Assembly (NCBI GenBank): GCA_016791385.1
Contig: JAEUMR010000065.1
Coordinates: 1-38,746 of the forward strand
DNA from: Hyphomonadaceae bacterium
GTDB lineage: Bacteria; Pseudomonadota; Alphaproteobacteria; Caulobacterales; Aquidulcibacteraceae
Length of the DNA: 38,746 nt
Reading direction: 5' to 3'
The position numbers and the translations under genes were made by a program. Each line of letters begins with the position of its first letter. Within the stretch, counting starts at the first letter, position 1. Shown piece by piece: positions 33,032 through 38,746 of the stretch. A model generated the notes under the pieces. That model ran no database searches. It had not been told where the DNA came from and saw only the letters and a list, made by a program, of their open reading frames with translations.

Positions 33032-34036
33032 ATGAAACGGGTGGTGGTTTGGCTTGCCTCGCTGGCGCTGGGCGCATGCGCAACGGTGGCCCCCGCGCCG
33101 GCCGCCACACCGCCTGCTTGCGCGATGAGCGCCGGGGATGCCGCGTGGGTCGAACGGGCGCTGTCGGCGTGGCGTTACAGCGCCCGCGAAATCACCGGGA
33201 TCGGCCGGGTCGAGGGCTTCGAGGCGATTCTGTTCGACCATGCCTGCGTGCTCACCAGCGCCGACGCGCTCAATACGCAGACAGCCCACTGGAACGCGGC
33301 CTTGCACGGCGGCGCTGTTCCGCTGCCGGGTGGTGAGGAGATCCCGGCCGGCGTTGTCTCCTTTGCAACGGCCGAGCAGGGGCGAGCGTTCCTGGTGATG
33401 TCGGCCCCCAGCGTTTGGCGCGCTGGCGGTGTCGATAATGCCGGCATCGGCCTGGAGACCATGATGGTGGCTGTGCTGCTGCATGAAGGTTCGCACGTGG
33501 CGCAAGTGCAGACCTACGGAGCGCGTATCGGCCGGATCGCCGAAGCCAACCATCTGCCGGATGACTTCAACGACGACAGCATCCAGCGCCGTTTCGAAAG
33601 CAACGCCGAGTTCGCCGCCTCCGTGCAGCGGGAAACCGATCTCTTCTTTGAGGCCGCCGCCGCGCCGGATGATGCGGCAGCGCGGCGTCTCGCGCGCGAA
33701 GCGCGGGCGCTGATGCAGGCGCGCATGCAGCGCTTCTATACCGGCGCTGACGCCTATCTCGCCGAGGCGGAAGATGTTTGGCTTACGATGGAAGGCTCTG
33801 GCCAATTTGCCGGTTACCGCTGGCTGATCGACCCTCAAGGCGGCGCCGCTCCAGCGGACTTGGCATTACCGCACTTCGCCCGCCGCAGCCGCTGGTGGTC
33901 ACAGAATGAGGGGCTCGGCGTGTTTCTGGCGCTTGAGCGCATTGCCGGCCCAAGCTGGCGGCGCATCGTCTATGGCCGTGGCGAGCGTACGGCGCTGCAA
34001 CTACTCGACGCCGCACTGGCCGCGCCTGCGCGCTAG
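33032..34036 (+). CDS. Putative HExxH metalloprotease-like lipoprotein
   Basis: A 334-residue protein with a lipoprotein signal (LALGAC lipobox, Cys16) and a zinc-protease-like HEGSH motif (His151, Glu152, His155) in the helix TMMVAVLLHEGSHVAQVQTYG. Further on, ESNAEFAASVQRETDLF offers acidic residues that could supply the third ligand. There is no other recognisable domain. The periplasmic location, single HExxH helix and alpha-rich remainder suggest an orphan gluzincin-like peptidase, but catalysis is unproven. An AGGAAAGGGGAGAGG ribosome region precedes the ATG. Its TAG overlaps the stop of the converging small gene within a shared CTAG. Confidence 0.7.
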   Translation: MKRVVVWLASLALGACATVAPAPAATPPACAMSAGDAAWVERALSAWRYSAREITGIGRVEGFEAILFDHACVLTSADALNTQTAHWNAALHGGAVPLPGGEEIPAGVVSFATAEQGRAFLVMSAPSVWRAGGVDNAGIGLETMMVAVLLHEGSHVAQVQTYGARIGRIAEANHLPDDFNDDSIQRRFESNAEFAASVQRETDLFFEAAAAPDDAAARRLAREARALMQARMQRFYTGADAYLAEAEDVWLTMEGSGQFAGYRWLIDPQGGAAPADLALPHFARRSRWWSQNEGLGVFLALERIAGPSWRRIVYGRGERTALQLLDAALAAPAR

Positions 34037-34275
34037 CTCTTCGGCTTGGTCTGCGAGCGGGCGACGCTGAACAGCTGTGAATCGCCCAAATGCACATCGA
34101 CGGTCTCGATCCCGTCGTCCATGGCCAGCAAGTGCTGCGCCCGCGTCAGCGCGTCGTGCGGCGTCGCGCCCAGAAAGGGCTCGAACCGCACCGCGCCGTC
34201 CGCGCGTCGGAGATAGAGGCCGTAGGTTTTCTTCAGCACCGGCCGAGGCCAACCTGACGCAGGCGCCCTTCGCAT
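34033..34275 (-). CDS. Small hypothetical protein
   Basis: An 80-residue (ATG 34275, with GAGG upstream) or 68-residue (GTG 34239) soluble protein. The middle (LYLRRADGAVRFEPFLGATPHDALTRAQHLL) looks like a small alpha/beta domain, and the C-terminus is basic. I recognise no family. The frame stays open upstream antisense to nothing known. Coding status is supported by plausible composition and by the exact stop-codon overlap with the converging gene. An FNR-like palindrome covers the bases just upstream of the ATG. Confidence 0.5.
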   Translation of the reverse strand: MRRAPASGWPRPVLKKTYGLYLRRADGAVRFEPFLGATPHDALTRAQHLLAMDDGIETVDVHLGDSQLFSVARSQTKPKS

Positions 34276-34288
34276 TGACCTCGATCAA
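34275..34288. promoter_or_regulatory. FNR/FixK-like box (candidate)
   Basis: TTGAC-CTCG-ATCAA matches the TTGA-N6-TCAA core with one departure from TTGAT-N4-ATCAA. It touches the ATG of the small gene at 34275, so it would either repress that start or activate a transcript beginning near 34240. Chance occurrence is possible. Confidence 0.3.
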
Positions 34289-34299
34289 TGACGGCGAGA

Positions 34300-35460
34300 T
34301 TAACCAACCGGAGGCGCAGCCCAGACTTCCAGATGATTGACCCGCTCCACCCGGCGGCTCGTACGTAGCGTCAACAGCGCGGCAAGGCCCGTCTCGTCCA
34401 GCAGTGCCCGCATCGCCACTTGCGCTGCCGGCGCCGCCTGGTCGTAAACGTCCTGCACCTTCTGGAGCAGATAAAGCCGATACGGCATCACCGCCACGCG
34501 CACGCGATGGCCGCGCCAATCGAACTCGACCTCGCCGATCACACGCTCCTGCGTGCGATCGAGCCCGCTCGTGCCAGGGGCGATGTCAGGGCGTTCGGCC
34601 AGCCAGGCATTGGTGAAGCCGACATAGGCTTCGATCTCGGGCAGATAATCCTCAGCGATGAAGCGCAGTAGCGCTTTCAGCGTCTCTGGCGCGGCATCGT
34701 CCGCGAACAGCTGTGCTGGCGGATGCCCATACTCGGCCGCGTCCTGATCGACTGCGTTCATGCGCTCGGTCCAGCGCCAGACGCGGAACGCGCGCTGCTT
34801 CATCAGCGTCGACGGATAAGGATCGCGCGCCAAGTGCGCATAGAGTGGGGCGATCAGGCCCCAATCGCCAATCGTCGGGCGCCCGCCGAGCAGATAGGGC
34901 GAGGCTTCCAGATGCGCGTCGAACAGATCGAGGAACTGGCAATAGGCGGCTTCGACTGCGGGGATGGTTTCGTCGGAGACGCCGAAGCGCGACATCGCCT
35001 TGCGCATGCGCCGGCTCGCCATCTCGAACACCTGCGCGCGCAAGTCCTCCGGCGCGAAGGTGGGCGCGAGCGCCGAAGGAAAATCGCGCGCCAGGAAGGC
35101 GCGGTTCGTAGCGTCGAAATTCCAGCGATAATGCATCGCCGGCTTGAGCAGACCTTCGCCGCCGAACAATTCGAAAATCTGCGCGATCAAGCGATGGCGC
35201 GGCGTGGCCGGGTAGGCGGGGTAGCGCGTGGCGCCCTTGGCTTCGAAATAGGCGATGATGTCCGAGCCATCCTGGACGATGCTTCCATCCGGCGCTTCCA
35301 GCACCGGGATGATCCAGCGCCCGATCTTCGGCACGATCGCTTCATGAAACCGCGCCTCGCCCGGCGCGCAATTCTCAAACGCAACGCCCTGCTTGATCAG
35401 GTAAGACCGCGCCTTGCCGGTATAGAGCGAACTCGGCGTGCCATAGAGACGATAAGTCAT
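34300..35460 (-). CDS. Glutathione S-transferase-family protein with long C-terminal extension
   Basis: A 386-residue protein. The N-terminal thioredoxin-like domain (residues about 1-80; YRLYGTPSSLYTGKARSYLIKQGV, then RWIIPVLEAPDGSIVQDGSDIIAYFE with the glutathione-binding Pro and Asp-Ser-like turn) is followed by an all-helical GST C-domain (to about 235; YLLGGRPTIGDWGLIAPLYAHL). After it come about 150 extra residues (from LFADDAAPETLKALLRF) not found in ordinary GSTs of 200-230 residues. The catalytic residue is not obvious. It starts at ATG 35460. The function of the extension is unknown. Confidence 0.88.
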   Translation of the reverse strand: MTYRLYGTPSSLYTGKARSYLIKQGVAFENCAPGEARFHEAIVPKIGRWIIPVLEAPDGSIVQDGSDIIAYFEAKGATRYPAYPATPRHRLIAQIFELFGGEGLLKPAMHYRWNFDATNRAFLARDFPSALAPTFAPEDLRAQVFEMASRRMRKAMSRFGVSDETIPAVEAAYCQFLDLFDAHLEASPYLLGGRPTIGDWGLIAPLYAHLARDPYPSTLMKQRAFRVWRWTERMNAVDQDAAEYGHPPAQLFADDAAPETLKALLRFIAEDYLPEIEAYVGFTNAWLAERPDIAPGTSGLDRTQERVIGEVEFDWRGHRVRVAVMPYRLYLLQKVQDVYDQAAPAAQVAMRALLDETGLAALLTLRTSRRVERVNHLEVWAAPPVG

Positions 35461-35543
35461 GCACCGTCGTTACCTCACCGCGCGCCGCGATCAAGGGCGC
35501 CGGCGCGGATAAGGATGAAGCTCGGCATCATCGACCGCTCTCA

Positions 35544-36125
35544 CTATCTGAGGAAGCGGAGTGTACTAAGAAGGCCGTTGATCTCGGCTTCGTCTTCGGC
35601 GGACGTCGGCAGCGCCCCACCACACCAGATTTGATGTTGCACTATTCCCTGGGGCGAAACGAGGTAGAAGGACCGGACGCGATAATGCGCACCGCCGCCT
35701 TCGAGGTGGCGGAAGGCGAAATCCACCACTTCGACACCATCGACGTTGGTATGTTCGACTCGAGCCTCCTGCGCTTCAGGATCTAGGTTGGACAGGGTCT
35801 CGAGTGAGAACCGCTGCGTAGCCGCGTTTGCTGTCTCCTGGCTTAGCTCCACAGTGCCCGGGACTGGCCCGAGAAGGCGAAATTCGCAAGTTAGGAATTT
35901 GCCGCGCGCCCGAGCCCGTGCGGATTCAAGGCTCGAAAGCACGCCGTCCGCAGGAACGGTCTCGGTCCACCTCGTTGAAGTCAGGTCAAGTGTGAAACGT
36001 CCAGTAGGGTCGTTCCAAGTCGAGGTCTGCGATCGAGCAACAGATGCAGTCAGCAGAATGCCAGCAAACAGCGTCGCAGCGGCGACGCGCGCTATGTTCG
36101 ACAGGCTTTGAAGGGACTTCATCAT
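35544..36125 (-). CDS. Secreted hypothetical protein
   Basis: A 193-residue protein with a clear Sec signal peptide (LSNIARVAAATLFAGILLTASVARSQ, cleavage probably after ARS or nearby) and a periplasmic beta-rich body: WNDPTGRFTLDLTSTRWTETV and, near the end, YRVRSFYLVSPQGIVQHQIWCGG. The two cysteines (TCEF and IWCGG) may form a disulfide. The pattern is reminiscent of small periplasmic proteins of the PsbP/DUF1795 type, but I cannot assign a family. The DNA is noticeably less GC-rich than its neighbours, as is the region upstream. Confidence 0.75.
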   Translation of the reverse strand: MMKSLQSLSNIARVAAATLFAGILLTASVARSQTSTWNDPTGRFTLDLTSTRWTETVPADGVLSSLESARARARGKFLTCEFRLLGPVPGTVELSQETANAATQRFSLETLSNLDPEAQEARVEHTNVDGVEVVDFAFRHLEGGGAHYRVRSFYLVSPQGIVQHQIWCGGALPTSAEDEAEINGLLSTLRFLR

Positions 36126-36155
36126 GCTGCAGCGCTTTGCTTCGGCTGAATCTTC

Positions 36156-36443
36156 TTAGCGTTTAGAATGTGCAACAGCAATTGCTGCAAAGGCGCTCAT
36201 ATCTCTCGCGGGTAGCTTCCACTCAGTTAGGGTTATGAAGAAATCTATCCGACCCCGCAAAACCTGCGCGATACTGCCTTCGTCTTCTGCAGGGAGGTTG
36301 TCGGATCCAACGCCAAACAGCGCAGAAGACGCGGATTGAACGTGAAGGAGTGTGAAAGCGGCGACGCCGGATCGCTCCAGTTTCGAGGAGGATGAAACTC
36401 GAGAGCACCGGCGGGAAAGTGCGACTTCACCACCAACTGTCAT
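36156..36443 (-). pseudogene. Doubtful ORF or gene remnant next to a repeat
   Basis: A 95-codon frame whose 3' part reads like protein (GRIDFFITLTEWKLPARDMSAF) but whose ATG lies inside the palindromic repeat at 36439. A real gene would need an internal start, or the repeat may have replaced its 5' end. It is on the same strand as, and 30 bases upstream of, the secreted-protein gene. No family recognised. Confidence 0.25.
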
Positions 36444-36540
36444 TCCGGGGCTCGCGGAGCGAGAACCCGGAACCCAGGAGCAAACGCGCGACCTGTGACC
36501 CCCTTGGGTCCCGGATAGCGCTTCGCGCTTCCGGGATGAC
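36439..36540. repeat. Inverted pair of palindromic repeats (family 3, pair B)
   Basis: The left element (36439-36476) reads GTCATTCCGGG, inner hairpin CTCGC-GGA-GCGAG, then CCCGGAACCCA. The right element (36505-36540) is its inverted counterpart: TGGGTCCCGG, inner hairpin AGCGC-TTC-GCGCT, then CCGGGATGAC. The outer arms match pair A at 23.25 kb, while the inner hairpins differ. Intergenic repeats of this general form are common in alphaproteobacteria. Confidence 0.8.
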
Positions 36541-36871
36541 TCGGAGCTGCACTGTTGGCCCCCGCCGCACGTCGACCGGGAACGTCGAGCACGGCGCTAA
36601 GTCCATGGTCCGGACCCCCAGCGTTTGCGGAGATCGTACGCGAAGCGGCAACGCGGCGATCAGCTACCCAACCGTCCGTGAAAACGCATGGCCCTCCGGC
36701 ATGACCGCAACGCCTCAGGCTCGCGCCGGACGAGAAAACAATCCGCGCGAGGGCGCGCTTCGGCACCACCCCACGCACTACACTTCTGAGCGCTCCGCCG
36801 GAGCGCGCCCCGCGCTCCCATCGGGAGCAGAGCAAAGAGCAAACCCGGAAGCGCGCGGCGCTGTCCGCCGT

Positions 36872-37072
36872 TCAGCGCTTGGCGTTGCGCGCGGTGACGC
36901 TTTCGCCGCCGACGCCCCAATTGTCGGTCTCGACTTCCTCGATGATCACGAACGTGGTCGCCGGATTCTTGTTCAGCACGCGCTGCAGCAATTCGGTCGC
37001 GCCCTTGATCAGCTCGGCCTTTTGTTCGGCGGTGGCGCCGGTCTTGGTGATCTTGATGTTGACGTAGGGCAT
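36872..37072 (-). CDS. 4-oxalocrotonate tautomerase family protein
   Basis: A 66-residue tautomerase-superfamily subunit. The catalytic proline follows the initiator Met (MPYVNIKITKTG), followed by the helix QKAELIKGATELLQRVLNK, the central strand (PATTFVIIEEVETDNWGVGG) and a basic tail. Such proteins form hexamers and tautomerise unsaturated keto acids. It lies directly downstream of the aldo/keto reductase gene (12 bases), so the two are probably co-transcribed. The natural substrate is unknown, and no aromatic meta-cleavage genes are nearby. Confidence 0.93.
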   Translation of the reverse strand: MPYVNIKITKTGATAEQKAELIKGATELLQRVLNKNPATTFVIIEEVETDNWGVGGESVTARNAKR

Positions 37073-37084
37073 CGGCGCCGCTCC

Positions 37085-38068
37085 TCAGAAACCAACCACC
37101 GCGTGCGGCACGTAGGGCGCTTCCAGTTTGGCGATCTCCTCGGCGCTCAGCGCCAGATCGATCGCTGCGATCGCATCGTTGAGTTGCTCAAGCTTGGTGG
37201 CGCCGACGATCGGGGCGGTGACGCCCGGCTTGGCCAGCAGCCACGCCAGCGCCACCTGCGCCCGCGGCGTTCCGCGGGCGGCGGCGATTTCGCCGACCGC
37301 ATCGATGATGGCGCGGTCGGCCTCCTCGCTCTTGCGGTAGAGGTACATGCCGAAGCGGTCGCTTTCGCTGCGCGCGGTTGCGCCTTGCTCGTGACCGCGC
37401 GCCAAGCGTCCGCGCGCCAGCGGCGACCACGGAATGATTCCAATGCCCTGATCGCGGCAGAGCGGCAGCATCTCGCGCTCTTCCTCGCGATAGATCAGGT
37501 TCAGGTGATTTTGCATCGACACAAAACGGGTCCAGCCGTTCGCGCTCTGCAACGCTAGCGCCTGCATGAATTGCCAGGCCCACATCGAAGAGGCGCCGAT
37601 ATAGCGCGCCTTGCCCGCCTTCACGACGTCGTGCAGCGCTTCGAGCGTTTCCTCGATTGGCACGTCGGGGTCGTAGCGGTGGATCTGGTAGAGATCGACA
37701 TAATCCATGCCGAGCCGCCGCAGGCTTGCATCGATCTCGGTCATGATCGCCTTGCGCGAGAGGCCCTTGCCGTTCGGATCGCCTGGCCGCATCTCGCCAT
37801 GCGCCTTGGTCGCGATCACCAATTCCTCGCGCTTGGCGTAGCGCTTCACCGCACGGCCGAGAATTTCCTCGCTGGTGCCGCTCGAATAGACATTGGCGGT
37901 GTCGAAGAAATTTATCCCCGCCTCGAAGGCGCGCTGGTAGAATGGCTGCGCCGCGTCCTCGTTCAAAGCCCAGGGATGATTGCCCTTAGTCCCGTCCGCA
38001 TACGCCATCGTGCCGAGACAGATGCGCGAGACTTTCAGCCCGCTCTTGCCGAGGTTCACGTATTTCAT
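37085..38068 (-). CDS. Aldo/keto reductase
   Basis: A 327-residue NADPH-dependent oxidoreductase with a TIM barrel. The catalytic tetrad is visible: Asp56 and Tyr61 (FFDTANVYSSGTSEEILG), Lys88 (VIATKAHG) and His130 (LYQIHRYD). The coenzyme segment near the C-terminus (TAPIVGATKLEQLNDAI) is also typical. The pattern is closest to the YajO/AKR12-15-like group. ATG 38068 overlaps the stop of the ABC ATPase gene by 4 bases (ATGA), and the frame is open upstream only as a shadow. It precedes the tautomerase gene. Confidence 0.94.
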   Translation of the reverse strand: MKYVNLGKSGLKVSRICLGTMAYADGTKGNHPWALNEDAAQPFYQRAFEAGINFFDTANVYSSGTSEEILGRAVKRYAKREELVIATKAHGEMRPGDPNGKGLSRKAIMTEIDASLRRLGMDYVDLYQIHRYDPDVPIEETLEALHDVVKAGKARYIGASSMWAWQFMQALALQSANGWTRFVSMQNHLNLIYREEEREMLPLCRDQGIGIIPWSPLARGRLARGHEQGATARSESDRFGMYLYRKSEEADRAIIDAVGEIAAARGTPRAQVALAWLLAKPGVTAPIVGATKLEQLNDAIAAIDLALSAEEIAKLEAPYVPHAVVGF

Positions 38069-38746
38069 GCCGTCAGCTCCACGAACACGTCCTCTAGGTC
38101 GGGCTCTTCGATCGAGAGGTCTTTGATGGCCACGCCCGCAGCGCGGATGCGGTCGAGCAATTCTTCGACGCTGTGCTCGCTGGTCTTGTAGGTGAGCGTG
38201 AAGGCGCCGGTGGAGCGCATGGCGAAGGTGATGTCCTCGAAGCCGGGGAAGGGCAGCGTGATCGGCGCTTGCGGCGTCACCACCAGCGTCTTCTGGTCGA
38301 GCCGCGATATGAGGCGCGGGGTCGGCTCGCAGGCGATCACCTCGCCGCGATTGATGATGGCGATGGTGTCGCAAAGCTCTTGCGCTTCTTCCAGATAGTG
38401 CGTGGTCAGCACGATGGTGACCCCGCTCGCATGCAGCGCGCGCACATAATCCCAGAGCTGGCGGCGCAGCTCGACATCGACGCCAGCGGTCGGCTCATCG
38501 AGCACCAGCACCGGCGGGGAATGCACCATCGCCTTCGCCACCAACAGCCGCCGCTTCATCCCGCCCGAGAGCGTGCGCGCATAGGCGTCGCGTTTGTCCC
38601 ACAGCCCGACCGCGCGCAGAATCTCTTCCGTCTTCCGCTCCGCCTTGGGCACGCCGTAATAGCCAGCCTGAATCTCCAGCGCTTCCGCGGGGGAGAAGAA
38701 CGGGTCCATGTTCAGCTCTTGCGGCACGATGCCGATGGCGCCGCGC
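38065..38746 (-). CDS. ABC transporter ATP-binding protein (ABC-2 type), 3' part
   Basis: The gene enters from the right edge and lacks its N-terminus, including Walker A. Visible are the Q-loop (IGIVPQELNMD), the signature LSGGMKRRLLVAKAMV, Walker B VLVLDEPTAGVD, and the H-loop TTHYLEEAQELCD. The C-terminal extension ends EPDLEDVFVELTA, typical of ABC-2 exporters such as the DrrA/NodI-like ATPases. The permease gene is expected outside the window or elsewhere, since the next gene downstream is an aldo/keto reductase, overlapping by 4 bases. Substrate unknown. Confidence 0.93.
   Translation of the reverse strand, partial: RGAIGIVPQELNMDPFFSPAEALEIQAGYYGVPKAERKTEEILRAVGLWDKRDAYARTLSGGMKRRLLVAKAMVHSPPVLVLDEPTAGVDVELRRQLWDYVRALHASGVTIVLTTHYLEEAQELCDTIAIINRGEVIACEPTPRLISRLDQKTLVVTPQAPITLPFPGFEDITFAMRSTGAFTLTYKTSEHSVEELLDRIRAAGVAIKDLSIEEPDLEDVFVELTA

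Larger units (their letters stand above)
36126..36871. other. 746-bp gene-poor stretch
   Basis: It holds a lower-GC segment (36126-36420) with one doubtful ORF, an inverted pair of palindromic repeats (36439-36540) and further GC-rich sequence with small hairpins (for example GAGCGCTCCGCCGGAGCGC near 36788). I see no convincing gene. All frames in 36550-36870 translate to low-complexity Arg/Ala/Gly-rich products typical of noncoding DNA. Confidence 0.55.

Noticed and set aside
34001-34519. 172-codon frame overlapping the small ORF and the end of the GST gene
   Set aside because: Low-complexity composition, overlaps two better-supported genes, no ribosome site.
36427-36835. Minus-strand frames of 74 and 131 codons in the gene-poor stretch
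   Set aside because: They translate the palindromic repeats and adjacent GC-rich DNA into low-complexity sequence without ribosome sites.

Overview
The window looks like the chromosome of a free-living alphaproteobacterium. The DNA is GC-rich with GC-ending codons. It carries a complete cbb3 oxidase operon (ccoNOQPGHIS) behind an FNR/FixK-type box, a histidine-utilisation cluster, a lysine-rich HU-like protein and short palindromic repeats in inverted pairs. This would fit a Caulobacterales/Hyphomonadaceae-like lineage, but that placement is inference from gene content, not a phylogeny. There is no phage, plasmid, CRISPR or rRNA signature.

Layout. 1-1.4 kb: the start of an amidohydrolase, a TetR regulator with a clear operator, and tRNA-Ser(GGA). 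1.5-10.2 kb: a respiratory block. A small membrane protein and a cytochrome c lipoprotein diverge from the eight-gene cco operon across one 26-bp perfect palindrome containing an FNR/FixK box. 10.2-14.4 kb: a two-gene RND efflux operon. 14.4-19.4 kb: central carbon metabolism (6-phosphogluconolactonase, UDP-glucose pyrophosphorylase, transaldolase, transketolase). 19.4-25.9 kb: small membrane proteins, an EamA transporter, a SPOUT RNA methyltransferase, two tandem MliC-like lipoproteins, an isoaspartyl peptidase, a quinone oxidoreductase, an isoprenylcysteine-methyltransferase-like protein and a lipoprotein hydrolase. 25.9-29.9 kb: hutG divergent from hutI-hutU, giving three of the four steps from histidine to glutamate; no hutH is visible. 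29.9-30.6 kb: a REP-associated tyrosine transposase (RAYT) bounded by perfect 29-bp inverted repeats. 30.6-38.7 kb: lysoplasmalogenase-like protein, SDR, HU-like protein with a strong terminator, a HExxH lipoprotein, a long GST, a secreted protein, a gene-poor repeat-bearing stretch, a 4-OT tautomerase, an aldo/keto reductase and the 3' part of an ABC ATPase gene.

How the genes work together. The cco block encodes the oxidase (NOQP) plus its assembly and copper-supply proteins (GHIS), and the FNR box implies induction at low oxygen. The -10-like hexamers on both sides of the palindrome suggest that the divergent cytochrome c pair is co-regulated. The palindromic repeats fall into at least three families. 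One family has its likely mobilising enzyme (the RAYT) in the window and a second, BIME-like pair 13 kb away.

The strongest candidates for a closer look are the RAYT with its matching remote repeat pair, the bidirectional FNR promoter with its unassigned small protein and cytochrome, and the arginase-family HutG that lacks a canonical metal-binding histidine.
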